Origin: Nephrocerus scutellatus
Taxonomy: Eukaryota; Arthropoda; Insecta; Diptera; Pipunculidae
Length of the DNA: 64,000 nucleotides
Assembly: GCA_947095585.1 (NCBI GenBank)
Contig: OX352762.1
Location: forward strand, 113,118,930 to 113,182,929
Direction: 5' to 3'
A program made the translations under genes and the position numbers. Below, piece by piece: positions 23,486 through 34,444 of this stretch. The notes under the pieces are model-generated. The model had not been told where the DNA came from and made no database searches. It saw only the letters and a list, made by a program, of their open reading frames with translations. Numbering within the stretch: position 1 is the stretch's first letter; each line of letters begins with the position of its first letter.

Positions 23486-23990
23486 CTATAGTATATTCGT
23501 ATATAATATAATATAATATAATTTAAAAATAAGAAATGACTTTAATCTAAATATTTTGGTGGTTTTTACTGTACCAAGTAGTTTTATTTTCCACGCCATT
23601 TTTGCATAATCCAATTGGAAGAGAAAACTCCACGACTTTGCCTCAGCTTAATATTTAAAACTATTTTAAGTTTAGCTATAAGGTTGCCAATGCTAATGAT
23701 TTCAGCTTGCCTCTTGCGGCAGTTATCTGCCATAAACGCATTTCTTCCACCGTTTCTTGAAAGGAACAGTAACTACTGAGAAAGAACTATGGTCAGTTGT
23801 TTAAATGAAGGGAGAACGGTTGAAATGTCGGCCTTAAAAAGTGGTATATAAAAAGTATGTTTTATATATTTAATACTAGATGTTCGGAGGCGCTTCATAG
23901 CCCGCACACCAACTGCTCAAGCCAGGTGCGCCGCGTGCTTTGCACTTCGAGAGCACTTCATTCTCTCATTCTTGACTCCGGATTTTTGGA
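23486..23990. other. no recognised feature
   Basis: Contains a short repeated ataatata run at about 23504-23524 and otherwise nothing I can assign. Confidence 0.35.
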
Positions 23991-23994
23991 AACA

Positions 23995-25005
23995 AAAGTT
24001 TTGAGCCGATGTCATCCAATTTGGCATCCCTAAACTTTGAGCGTCCTGGTCTACGCAATCCGACCAGCGTAGGCTTGGCCGGCCTCGTGGTCGCGTTCCA
24101 TAAATCCTACCGCAAAGGACGTTCCGAGCTGGATCCTCTTCGCTCATGCGAACCGACATATTGACATCGCGGAACGCTCGTAGACCTCCTCATTATCTTT
24201 TACTCGCAGACGTGGCCACGATGTACCTTGTTTTGCTCTTATTTATGTGCAGCCCCAGATTTCATGCCGCCTGCTCAATCTGGATGAAACCTTCCTGTAC
24301 AGCTCTTCGGTTTCTACCAACAATATAAATATCGTCTGCGTAAGCCAGTATCTGAATGGACTTATAAAGGATTGTTCCTCTCGCCGTTACTTCAGAGTCT
24401 CGGATCACTTTCTCCAACGCCAGGTCGAAGAGGACGCATGCCAGTCCATCCCCTTGTTGGAGTCCGTTATAGATGTTGAGTGGGCTAGATAGTGATCTGG
24501 ATATTTTTACTTGGCTTATAACATTGGTCATGGTCAACCTACATAGTCGTGTCAGTTTATTTGGAATGCCGAATTCTCTCATGGCTTTATAAAGTTCTTC
24601 TCTGGCTATGCTATCAAAGGTGGCTTTAAAGTCTATAAAAAGATGGTGTAGTGAGTTTTGAAACTCTAGACATTTTTCCATCACCTGCCTTAGGGTGTAA
24701 ATCTGATCAGTTGTTGATTTGCCTGGGATGAAGTCACACTGGTATGGACCAATGATCCCTTTATCGCATGGGGCTATCTTGTCTTGAAGCATAGAGAAGA
24801 AAATCTTATACGCGGTACTAAACAACGTTATACTATGATAATTACCGCAGGTTGTGATATCTCCTTTCTTATGTATGGGGCACAGGATACCACTTCGCCA
24901 TTCTTCTGGCATCGCTTCGCATCTTCGCTCTATAGTTATGTGGAATGAGTTGCCCGATTCTGTGTTTCCGCATTTTCTATTATCTGCAGTCATTTAGGAC
25001 ACACG
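23995..25005 (-). mobile_element. RTE LINE copy D: RT core and C terminus
   Basis: Best preserved RTE palm in the window. From 24993: RRCEAMPEEWRSGILCPIHK, NYHSITLFSTAYKIFFSMLQ, IIGPYQCDFIPGKSTTDQIY, TLRQVMEKCLEFQNSLHHLF, then IDFKATFDSIAREELYKAMR (motif A Asp in IDFK), FGIPNKLTRLCRLTMTNVIS, GLQQGDGLACVLFDLALEKV (motif B), and ILAYADDIYIVGRN (motif C with both Asp). One open frame of 243 codons holds all these. A deletion near 24200 then joins it to YRDVDI-like sequence and the C terminus with RGRPSLRWSDCVDQDAQSLG and MPNWMTSAQN. The homology stops at 23995, before the expected 3' end, so it is truncated at both ends. It is minus relative to the Jockey fragment next to it. Confidence 0.92.
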
Positions 25006-25105
25006 TGCATAGCCATCTCATCTTTTTCTCTTCCTAATTTCCTAATGCCAACGCTGTGCTAAGCATTAAAAGGGTTAAAATCCCGTTAGCGTATGTACAT
25101 TTTAA
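25006..25105 (+). mobile_element. Jockey-like LINE 3' end, short fragment
   Basis: Starts aggacacacgtgcatag, contains ctaatgccaacgctgtgcta and agcattaaaagggtt, and ends at a t/a-rich gtatgtacattttaaaa. This matches the 3' UTR of the larger Jockey-like copy at 44480-44600 (read on its minus strand). A strong 5' truncation of about 100 bp is a typical outcome of target-primed insertion. It abuts the RTE fragment in opposite orientation. Confidence 0.7.
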
Positions 25106-25725
25106 AAACTTGAAGGACTGTGGACCGATGTACGGGACAAAGTCGACCATTTCCTCGATTATTTTGTGAGGCCTCGGTACAGATGCAACCAGGTCATTCC
25201 TTTTTTAGAGTTAGCTTAGCTAGTAAAAGAGAATTTCTTCTAAAGAAATAAAACTTTTCTTTTATCATAATTTTAGTATATAAAAAAAAAAGTTGTAAGT
25301 TTTTGAGAATAAGAAAGTAAAGGAATGACCTGACTGCATCTGGATTGAGGCCCGTTACTACTTTTGCCCTCCTTTGATCCAGTTTTCTTTCTAAATTTTC
25401 TTAATTTTCCAAATCGGCACGAACATTTTTTGTTAACAAGGAAAAGACACTGGTAAGTGGCAAGGACCGCCCGTCCGACGAGCTTAGCCGAGCAACCGAG
25501 AACTTCTCGCGACGTCCTTGACAGTTGCAGAACCCCCTAGTGGACCTCGCTCTATAACAATATGTAACCTTATCACGCCTAAACCACTGGAACTTTATTA
25601 TCGATATTCACAGCATATGTTCGATTAGTGCCCCGATAAGTTTATATTTTCTTTGCCCCGGAGGTTGGTGCATATGTGTGTAAGAGCATACGGCTAAGCG
25701 GAGCATACCGGGGCAAAGGTAAAAT
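25106..25725. other. no recognised feature
   Basis: A short stretch around 25500-25560 is GC-richer. No protein or RNA gene seen. Confidence 0.35.
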
Positions 25726-25729
25726 GAAC

Positions 25730-25860
25730 GTGACGATGTTATTTAAAGGAACTACTATTTACCAAACGATTTGTATGAAATTTTCAGTGTATATTATTAG
25801 CAGGTGGGGCCAGGTTAGGCGGAGATTCATGTATGCGGGTGCCAGAGCGCCCGATAACAG
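25730..25860 (+). repeat. dispersed repeat X, single unit plus tail
   Basis: A tatttaccaaacgattt core, a tcagtgtatattatt block, agcaggtgggg and then a tail with agattcatgtatgcgggtg. This is the same order as in copies at 16770 (minus) and 47700 (plus), but with only one unit. Confidence 0.55.
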
Positions 25861-27435
25861 CTATTTTTTGAATAAAAGAAAACAAAACTTGCTCATAATT
25901 TGAATGTAGTGATATAAAAGCTTCATCCAGTCAAACGGTGCTCGAAAATTGTATAACATATAAACCTGTGAATGGAAGTTACAATAAATATAAATTGTTG
26001 AGGACTAATGAGACCAAATGAAAACGATAAATTTTTTGGTGCCATTACGTATTTCCCCAGTTTCAAATTAAATCAAAAACAATCCACATTGATAAATTTG
26101 ACACACATATCAATTGTATTTACTGTGAATAATCCTAATTACAGGCGATTTTACAGAGGAGTATTTAATTAAAAATAAACCAACTATTGTTTTTTCCTCG
26201 AACACTGCACCCTAAAGCCCCAGCAACCCCAAATTAATTAAAAAAGGAAACCAGACTCTATGATGTGTGGCAAAAGGCACGGCATGTGTGCGCGTGTGTG
26301 GTTATGGTCAGTCCGTAGCGCATATAATGATGACCACGCAGTTGAAAAACACGAATACTCGTCAGGACAAAGCATCAGGACACTTTGTTGCGTTTCTGCA
26401 CTTTCAAAAGCTCTGGCCAGCCATTCCTGCGTCATGTGGCTGACCGCTTTTCATTACGGATGATGTTAAAAATTTTTAATAACAAATTTTGTTTACAAAA
26501 TGCATTCGGGTTCATTTTAACAAAGGAGATATAGCACAAAAGTTATTGCAGTGGTCCCATAAGGATCAGATGAGTGGATGGAAGTAATCCATATGAAATA
26601 TTGCGGCCAAATGTAATATGTACACCAAACACGATTGGGAAAGCAGACTGAGACCCGTATGTACTCGATGGTGTAATGCATTTATTTAGCCCTCTCTGGT
26701 TCGTCATGAATGCCCAAGCGGATGGACAAATGGATATGCTTTATATTTCAGAAATGGATTTTGGTAATTATAATCGTGAAATTCCAACACAAGTGCCATC
26801 ATGAACAACAAAGTAGAAACATTGGTGGTTTGGTTTATTTTAATATTATTGCTTTTTAGTTGTTAATTTTAGTAATTTGATTAATTTTAAGTTCATGGAA
26901 TTCCTCATTTATGTTTTATTTTATTCCGACCACTATATTTCTGCACAAAATCCAATTACTGCGATCATAAGGTGTAGTTTAACTCAAGTCTCTTGAATCA
27001 CCATTTCTTCAATTCATCCTTAGTGAACGACAAGATTCAGTAGACGATGTACAGACGAATTCACATCAGACGTTTATTTGTTTTTATTTTAAATATAAAT
27101 TGTAACGAGGTAAATTGCTGGGGTACGCTCGCCAGCATCCAGGGTCGTTTGCCTATCAACTTATAGATCGTTGGTTTTGTTACAAAAATATTTCTTTAAT
27201 TGTATTATTGGATTCAATTCAATTCTATTTTAATTCTGTTTTCGCCGTGATGTTTTGTCTTCGTGGTTTCTCCTTGTTAGGTTACCCCCACTCCTTATTC
27301 CTTAGTCGCTGAGTCGAGTCTCGTAAAGACGGGGTACGGGCAAGAAACGTTAGATTGCATTTCAGGCGAATTTACTGGGAATTTGTCCCTACGGTATTTA
27401 GTATTAAGGAAAGAGCAGGTCTCTCCCTACTAAAT
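25861..27435. other. no recognised feature
   Basis: AT-rich and mostly unassignable. A GT-rich block (gtgtgcgcgtgtgtgg) lies at 26286-26301. From about 27100 base composition becomes more GC-rich, starting the tandem-repeat block. No coding region found. Confidence 0.35.
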
Positions 27436-27439
27436 GGAA

Positions 27440-27785
27440 ACTGGGCTCTAAGAGATATCGAGGCCCAGGATGGAGTCCTATAAGGGCCGCCAGAGTCCAG
27501 AGTTCGAAGGGTTTCTACGCCTTACAAGGGGAAATCTCTCCCTATCGAGGTTTTCAGGGTCTCGAGATGGAGCCAGGATGTCGAAACCAAGACAGGGGAT
27601 TCTTTGCTAGATATCGGCTCTAAGCGAGATCGAACCTCAGGATGGAGTCCTATAAGGCCCGCCAGAGTTCAGAGTTTGAAGGAGTTCTACACCTAACAAA
27701 GGGGAATTTCTAACTCTTTCTAAAGGCACGCTAGAGTCTCGAGACCAAGAAACGGGATTCTAATGCTAACTAACTGGGGAACTTG
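27440..27785. repeat. tandem duplication, about 172-bp unit, two copies
   Basis: The block aggatggagtcctataag occurs at 27467 and again at 27639, and the following bases (cgccagag.tcagagtt.gaagg and so on) match with about one change in ten. Copies are thus adjacent with a 172-bp period. The surrounding 27300-27900 is GC-richer than its neighbours. Whether it belongs to a larger element (an LTR was considered) is not clear. Confidence 0.7.
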
Positions 27786-28454
27786 GCTCACCTGATTCGA
27801 GCGCCGAGCAACGTTGGTTGTCCCGTATCCCGACTTTAAATTTCTCCGTCTTTGGCTTCGTTGGAAGCTTTGGTGTCGAATATGTCGATTTTAGTGTCCC
27901 GCCTGCGATGTTCACTTTTATCCCATTTACGGTAGTTGTCGATGCGGTCGATATTATCCTTGAGGTGTCTTGTTGCCGAAATGAACAGTCTCACTGATGG
28001 CGCAGGAAAGAGATCAATTCTTCCTGTGTTTCTCCTTTTATAAGATTTGCCTCTTGGTGGACTTTGCAGATTTGCAGCTCTCTCGTCTTATTGGTGCTTT
28101 CTCATCTGCTTATGGATATCAAATCTTTTGGGTTTTTTCCATCTGGTATTTTTTAACCCTCGCTATATCGTACATACTGCGTTGCCTGTGTCGCTACGCG
28201 GGATTTATTTGCATGCCTGTACTGTGTTGCTATGCTGGACTTGTCTGCATGCATTTGTGCTCAATTAGTGTTTGCGGAATTTTTCTTCGTGTGTGCACAG
28301 TGGGTGTAAGACGAAATTTGACGCTCAAAATTTTCGTCATTACAAAATCCTTTCTTGCAACAGAAGAACTAACATAATCCTCAACCAATATGACAAACCT
28401 AAGCCCAAATAAAATCCTCTGACACGTACTTAAAAATTAATTTATATATTTTTA
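27786..28454. other. unassigned stretch
   Basis: Overlapping open frames at 27997-28377 are hydrophobic but show no family resemblance. No repeat match. Confidence 0.35.
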
Positions 28455-28640
28455 AATTTCCTTTTACCTTAGTGTGTTTGTGGCTGGCTGGCTGGCTGGC
28501 GGAATCTTGTCACCAATTTTAAACCCACTTCCCCCACCGATATAATTCAAACTTTGCACACTTGTGCATCTCTGATTAGAGAATTTAAAGGACAATTTTT
28601 ATGGGCTGATTTTTTTCTGTCAAAGTTGATGATTCTTTGA
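28455..28640 (+). repeat. dispersed repeat Y with GGCT microsatellite head
   Basis: Begins with a gtgtgtttgtggctggctgg run (ggct repeated) at about 28477, followed by a gcggaatcttgtcaccaatt block and aaacccactt, then the ttgcacacttgtgcatctct core and attagagaatt. The same head and block order occurs at 56370-56480. Confidence 0.55.
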
Positions 28641-28739
28641 GCGAGGAGTACAATTTTCTTTGCCAAAACAAAGTTTATTTTTTAATGAAAGGAAATTTTT
28701 TCAGAAATTAAAAAGGTTGGTTTGCCTTCAGACTTAGAC
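28641..28739. other. no recognised feature
   Basis: Short spacer between the repeat and the RT fragment. Confidence 0.3.
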
Positions 28740-29305
28740 ACTGAAGTAAGAGAGGGACAATAAAGAGTTCCCAGTCCCATAAATCACCCGGTATAGACGG
28801 AGAAATCCCTGCTGTCATGCAAGCTGGATTAGATAATCTCCTTCCACAAATCTTAAGAATATTTAGAAGAAGTCTAGCCCACGGATATATACCGACAAGT
28901 TGGAGAAGGGCAAAGTGGTATTTATACCGAAAGTGTGGAAAAAAGATCCCACCCATCCAAAGTCTTATAGACCAATTAGCCTAACTTCGTTCGTCCTAAA
29001 GACTATCGAAAAGGTTATCGACAATTATATAAGGTCGAAAGTAGTTGCTGGGAAGAGAATCACTACACTCCAGTCAACATGCGTACAGAGCGGGCAGATC
29101 TACGGAGACTGCACTGGTGGGAGCTGACGGAATGTATAGAAGGGTCGCTTGCCAGTAAAGAAATCGCGATATGCGCTTTCCTAGATATCGAAGAAGCATT
29201 GATATTTAATAATAGACTGCTATGGAATAAACACCAACAGGCTGTACTGAAAAAATATAAAAAAACACTTATGGTGTGCAGAAGGTTGGCAGGAAAATTC
29301 TAGCC
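28740..29305 (+). mobile_element. R1-like LINE RT fragment, pseudogene
   Basis: The plus strand reads HKSPGIDGEIPAVMQAGLDN and LLPQILRIFRRSLAHGYIPT, then SWRRAKVVFIPKVWKKDPTH, SYRPISLTSFVLKTIEKVID and NYIRS, the fingers of a reverse transcriptase. Motif A follows as CAFLDIEEALIFNN, with the first Asp kept and the usual AFDN changed. Frame shifts occur near 28895 and 29080. The palm core (motifs B, C) and everything downstream are missing. At about 29315 the sequence turns into a Jockey-like 3' end. It seems to be a truncated copy of the R1/LOA group. Confidence 0.85.
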
Positions 29306-29317
29306 AGTTTCATGTCA

Positions 29318-29610
29318 CCTTTCCTTGATTTCATGACGCTCTAAATACTCATCAGCTCAAGCCCATTTTCGGACGTACAATTTGTTCATGGATTCGTTTT
29401 TCAGCCGTACAACACGTAGGTGGAATGCTTTGTCAAGCTCTGTCTTTCCACATCACTATGATCCATAGGCATTCAAAACACAAGCTCATATACATCTCCT
29501 CTTTTCGCCTCCTTTTTCTTAACGACCACGCTGTGCCAAGTATACAGTCTAGCATTATAAGGGTCCGAAGACCTTACGCGTTCGCGATTTATATATAAAA
29601 AGAACAGGTT
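29318..29610 (+). mobile_element. Jockey-like LINE 3' end with 3' UTR
   Basis: In shifting frames: PIFGRT, SFFSRTTRRWNALSSSVFPH, HYDP then a stop and AFKTQAHIHLL, equivalent to the C terminus of the 327-aa copy at 44543-45526 (SFFSRTIVMWNELPDSVFPH). The 3' UTR with cgaccacgctgtgcc and agcattataagggt follows. It is 5'-truncated. Sister fragments lie at 25006, 44476 (minus) and 57947 (minus). Confidence 0.8.
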
Positions 29611-30369
29611 CAGGCTTGGCTTTGTATTTTTTTCTGGATATATTTAAACATAATGTTCACTCCTTACAATTTTCTCACGCCCTGAGCACAATTTTTTGCA
29701 AGCGCCAAATAAAAATCTTTGCCAAAAAGCTATCTTAGGCAAATAGTCATCAGTTTAAATTTCCCAAAGGTTCATTCCTCTAAGTTTTTGGAGTCATTAG
29801 ACTTGAAAAACATTTTATTCTTTGTCTTTGGATCTATTTTGGTTGCATATTTATGAAGTTTATTTGCACCTTTCTATTTTCACGCTATGTCCAAATAAAT
29901 TTTCTTCTTCATGGTAGAAATTATTCAGTGAACGTCACTATGATTCAGAAATGCTTTAGCTAATTTTTGGTAATTTATGCTTGTAATTTGGAAGCTACAA
30001 TTATGCTTTAAACTAGAGTTGGCAGAACCTACAGAATGCTTCGTATCTCCGGTGGAATAAACTCGCTAATTATAAAACAAACCGTAAAGTAAAGTGTATT
30101 GAATGGATCAGAGCCAAAGGCAAAGAAATTGGTATTCTTTTAGTAAAATCTTATAATGATACTTTGCAAAAAATTAGAACAAAAATATACCCTAGATAAA
30201 TACTGAAAGCGTATCTTCTTTGTCGTCTTCTCTGCTCGTTTTGGCAATGAATTGATGTTAGCAATAACGGTAATTAAATTAAATTAAGTTATTCATGTTC
30301 CATGCCAGCTCCGTTCGTCACATTTAATAAAATGAAGAAGATGTGTGATGAAAAATACCCTAGCCCATG
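29611..30369. other. no recognised feature
   Basis: AT-rich. No coding or repeat match noted. Confidence 0.35.
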
Positions 30370-30480
30370 TGGCAGACACTGCGAACTAAAAGATCTATTG
30401 TATCTTAGCGTGTATTTATTCTAAGAGACGTACCATCTCCCTAGTGAAGGATAGTATATCCTTAGACAGAGTTCCCCCGG
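30370..30480 (-). mobile_element. family B LINE 3' terminus (split copy, 3' piece)
   Basis: The minus strand reads ggatatactatccttcacta-type bases, a reading of the same tail as 20690-20770 (compare aaggatagtatatcctt on plus), and ends at the actgcgaac variant of the shared terminus at 30387. The rest of this copy resumes at 31666 on the other side of an R1-like element. Confidence 0.7.
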
Positions 30481-30504
30481 TGACAATAGAAGAACTACAC
30501 CTTT

Positions 30505-30600
30505 TCCAATTGTAATTCAGAATGCGTAAATTGTAATTCAGAAAGTATCAATTGTAATTCAGATTAGTCAAATGTAAATCAGAAAGTATCAAAATATTCC
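30505..30600 (+). repeat. short tandem repeat, about 21-23-bp unit
   Basis: Units starting aattgtaattcaga (with an aaatgtaaatcaga variant) follow each other four times with different 3-8-bp connectors. The unit is not found elsewhere in the window as far as I could see. Confidence 0.65.
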
Positions 30601-30739
30601 CCTAGTCGCAACATGCATGATATCGTCCCATTATTACTGTTTCAATGCTAAGTTGTGGTATTTGACGGCAGAACTCTGTCACTAAAGCATGCAACCAATC
30701 TATGGCTGCAGCGTGTTCTACGGCCTATCCAAGTGGTAA

Positions 30740-31665
30740 ACGTGGTATGGTGGTCATTTGAACTAAGGGAACACAGAAAAAACTAGTAGCCATTTAACAA
30801 AGCAAAATGTACTAAAAACCGAAAACTGGGACTCCTCTAAGGAGTGCCTCAAACTTTATAAAAGAGAGTTACGGAAATCTTGGATACTCTTCTGTGATAA
30901 AATGGAAGGGGTCTCAGAGATCTCTCGACTTAGGAAGGTTCTCTCCACCAACCCAACCAATCCCAGTTATTTAATAAAAACGCATGGTTTAGCCATCTAT
31001 CCCTCCAGAGAGCAATGGAGGGATGGCTCGCCACAAACAATTCTTGCATTAAAATTCTTCACGGACGCCTCCAAGCTTGACGGTTAAGTCGGCGCCGGAG
31101 TCGCTACTAATGTAAACCTTTCCGTTCGACTCCCGGGCCATTGCAGCGTGTATCAGGCTGAGGTGATAGGAAGACAGTTATCAGCGGTTAAGCTTTTGCT
31201 TCGGAAAGAGACAGAAGCATGAACAAACGCGAGGTGGGCGCACACCCACACATGTACATGCGAAATATGTTAGCTAGACTGGGCTTGGATCGGTGTAAAG
31301 CACTGATATCCCTGCGAAGAAGGGATATGAAAAAAAACTTTAGGTTTTTTAACAGGGCACTGTCACCTTGGTGTACATGCTAGGAGGATGGGTCGTTCGT
31401 TTAATGACTTCTATAGAAGCTGCTATGACGCCGAAGAGGAAGAAGCAGTATCCCATTTCCTGTATTCATATCCGGCTCCTGCAAGCAGAAGACTGAAACA
31501 CTTGTGGGAGACATCCTAAAATTCATAAGAAGCACCAAATGGGCTTTGTAGAAAAGGGGAAAGGCGTTGATCCTGTGGTACTGGATAATGGACCGTAAAA
31601 GGTCTAAGTGTGCAATAGCAGCCACCGAATCTAACCTAGCCTTACCTAACCTAGCCTATCCTAAC
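30740..31665 (+). mobile_element. R1-like LINE fragment: RNase H and C terminus with CCTAACC tail
   Basis: The plus strand starts with a pre-RT block: CLKLYKRELRKSWILFCDKM, EGVSEISRLRKVLSTNPTNP, SYLIK. It jumps to RNase H: LKFFTDASKLDG then a stop, VGAGVATNVNLSVRLPGHCS, VYQAEVIGRQLSAVKLLLRK. This deletes the whole RT. Next come a GTVT-to-GHCHLGVHARRMGRSFND block and YRSCYDAEEEEAVSHFLYSY. The last part reads ASRRLKHLWET and a KWALW-like end. The 3' UTR closes with cctaacctag repeats at 31638-31671. It is inserted in a minus-strand family B copy, whose two pieces flank it. Confidence 0.82.
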
Positions 31666-31935
31666 CTAGTGGCAGACTTTCTTAACTCCGCTGGCAGGAA
31701 TATTTCCTTAATGAAAATGCCTCTCCTTAACTAAAGTAGTGCTAGGTATTCACAGAGAATATACTTAGATGACTCAAGCCACAATGATCTGTTAGACAAC
31801 TCACCAGCTTCCTAATGCTACCCCTATTTAGATTAAGGATTTCCCTATAGGAAAAGGGCCTGATTAATTGTTTGGATTTTCTAAGTGGGCCCAGACGGCC
31901 AGACGAACCGAGGCTTTTACAAATACATGTGTTGG
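31666..31935 (-). mobile_element. family B LINE C terminus (split copy, 5' piece)
   Basis: From 31935 downward: SVRLAVW, then KQLIRPFSYREILNLNRGSI, RKLVSCLTDHCGLSHLS and a decayed ending with GIFIKEIFLPAELRKSAT. These match RLNRPFFHEEILDLDKESIR and KLLSFLTGHC of the copy at 20685. The reading continues at 30480 into the 3' terminus, so the interrupting 31-kb element came later. Confidence 0.8.
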
Positions 31936-32093
31936 TATTGGACCCCTTCTAGCCTGGTGTATAGCAATGCATAAGCTATTTTATACGTCAAACTAGATAC
32001 CGTGTTCCGCTAAGAATTAAAGGTTATTGCTAGAAACAGTTGTTATTTCTATTGACTCTATCGCTAATACGTATCTCGTAATTAATCGAAGTT

Positions 32094-32105
32094 ATAATAA
32101 TAATC
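32094..32105. repeat. target-site duplication, 5' side of end-only RTE
   Basis: ataataataatc, repeated at 32378-32389. Its low complexity lowers the weight of this evidence. Confidence 0.55.
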
Positions 32106-32377
32106 AGCGGTCAGCCATCAGCAGAATAGGGGGATAAACACAGAATGCTCTAGAATTGCAGGTGGCCCTAACTATCTCTGACTGGTGGAAGTGTGATCAA
32201 ACCTCCACGTGGTGGCCGCCGGTAATTTTCCTCCAATGCAGGAAAAGCTGAATGATCGGGCTAGTCCCTTCAAACTAAGTTTGGCGCGAGGCCAATAACC
32301 TCGCCTGTAAAAAATTATTACTACGGAACCTACGGGAGGCCATGACCGGACCGGTTGTAGAGCCAAATATGATGATG
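32106..32377 (+). mobile_element. end-only RTE derivative (non-autonomous)
   Basis: The first 215 bases or so match the RTE leader of copy A and copy B: gcggtcagccatcagcag, a tctagaattgcaggtggccc block, ctctgactggtgg, the cctccacgtggtggccgcc block, aggccaataacctcgcc and the adjacent A/T-rich part. The element then jumps, near 32330, to the last 45 bases of RTE: gggaggccatgaccggacc, cggttgtagagccaaat and an atgatgat tail. No coding capacity remains. Both ends agree with those of the larger copies and 12-bp flanking direct repeats are present. It may be a product of RTE machinery acting in trans, or an RTE that lost its middle after insertion. Confidence 0.85.
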
Positions 32378-32389
32378 ATAATAATAATC
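32378..32389. repeat. target-site duplication, 3' side of end-only RTE
   Basis: Matches 32094-32105 over 12 bases. The ATG tail and this AAT-rich site partly merge. Confidence 0.55.
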
Positions 32390-34440
32390 TTTTGTTTATG
32401 CAAAATTGTAATGCCGACTAAGAAAAGCGAGAAGCGACCAAAGGCATACGAATATTAAAATCTCAGATAAATCAATCAATCGGGGTCGATAAGATGAATA
32501 GTGATGGTGGGACACAGCACCTCTATGAGTTAGGCTGGGAGGGTGGTGAAAGATGACATGATCGATATTGGTGTCGAATCAATGTTTTCCAGACCGGGTA
32601 ACGCCGGGCACTCAACTTGTCTTTCAATCTCATAAAGTTGTTGACGTTGCAGTTACAAAGAAATTATTCATTCAACATTGTGCACCTACAAGTATGACCA
32701 CGACCACACAAAAATATGCACATATATTGCATATTTCGTTTCGAATTTAAAATTGTAACCTGAACATGTTTTGTAGCACAAACAATATATACTCCACGCA
32801 GTTATATTACATTATTAATATAAAATGCTGCATGGAAAACTTTTAATTTCTTGTTTTCTCTTTTTCATCCTGAAATTCTGGCCAACTCATCCGACTTTGC
32901 GTGTCGGTGTTCAATGTTGTCGCTGACAGTAAACTTTGTTTTATTACATACGAGAACGTAGATTTAAAATTATATTTCACGTGTGACAACGTTTGCAATT
33001 TGTATCCATAGTCGTTCTCATTATTGTTGTGTTCTACGAGGAGTGTTGTTAAAACTTTACGATATACTACACGTTGACAGGCAAACAAACCATGTGACAG
33101 ACAGACATACCCTCGGCAAGGTTGTTGTTTTCATTTCGAGGATTAATTAATTTCGAGAAATAATTTATTGTTCAACAAACAAACAGATAGATATAGAGTT
33201 TGCTAGGAGCCAACATGGCAGAGAATCAGCTACACATAAACAAAAGACAAAGCGTTAGTTATCTAACAAGATGATCGTTAGCAACAACTTTGTTAGTGAC
33301 ATTCTTAGCATTGATAAGTTTATATTGAAATTTCTCTGCATATTTTTTCTAGTTGGTTGCAGTTCAAAGCCATGTAAATTTAATCTGCCATTAATTATTA
33401 TACCAAGAGTGATGTTCCTCCCTCATTCGACTGAAGGACATTTTTTTATACGTGCTCCTTATTAACGATACTGTGATCCTATGATACTTTATCATACTTT
33501 CACGTCGAGTTTTAAAATATCAACAATAAATATATCCGAGAATGGCATTTTTCTATCGCAGAAACGGTTGAAACGGTTGACAGGTCAATATAATTTACCT
33601 GCTTGTGAAAATGGCACGTACAAGTAAGTTAGTTTTAAAGTTTATGTGATATACGTGTATAAAAAATATATGTAAGTTAAACGATTTGTTTTTTTTTTCA
33701 TTCACTAAGTTAGTCCTTTCTTAAACTCGGTTGTATGCAGTAAGTGAACTGTATTTATTAAATAATATATCCAGACTTTTGTGTTGCCAAAAGGACAGCA
33801 GCTGTCATTTTATCTGATATAATCTTCTTAAACTATAGGGTCTGTTAATAAATTAGATATGTGTATACATATTTTTATATACAGGGTGTACCTTAATTCG
33901 TCAAGGATAATTTAAGAAATGATTCTTGGGTATAATCTAAGAAAAAATCGTTCTACAGTTAGGGTCTATCTCTAATGTTGACATCATTTATCGGGGATTT
34001 AAGAAAACGCTTACTTTGGTGTACCCTGACCCATGTTAACAGAAATTGCTCTGCTAATACTAATGGTAGAAACTTGGCTTAGGGTTTTATTTTTAGATGA
34101 AATACTAGCCTTTGTAACTGCGTTTAAATAAAATTGATATCCTATTTCAGTCTTCAGATATCCAGCTTCTATGCCTGTTCCAGTTTTCTTGCCCATGCTA
34201 ATTTTTGAATTTGAGGTCAATTTTCTCCAGAAAATGTGTAATAAACATAACGTTTTATTACTTTTTTCTTATGAACGTTCAATAATAAAAATAAAAATCA
34301 ACGACAAGTATGCCGAGAACCCCAAAGATTTTATAATACTTGGGATAACCTGCAGCAGGTAAAATTTTTAAAAAAGGGGTTTTTGCTTTAAGCTCCAAAG
34401 GCTATGAATAAAAAATTAAGTTGTATGGTTTTAGATAATT
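32390..34440. other. unassigned stretch
   Basis: No convincing coding region. An acagggtgtacc motif at 33882-33893 resembles ends of mariner-like elements, and a ggtgtaccctg motif lies at 34018-34028. Pairing of these two is only partial. A small exon-like start (MART followed by gtaagt) near 33611 was examined and rejected. Confidence 0.35.
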
Positions 34441-34444
34441 TTTG

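Noticed and set aside
33611..33632. ATG with MART followed by gtaagt, resembling a histone H3 first exon with a donor site
   Set aside because: Four codons are too few, and I saw no acceptor or H3 continuation downstream. Chance is likely.
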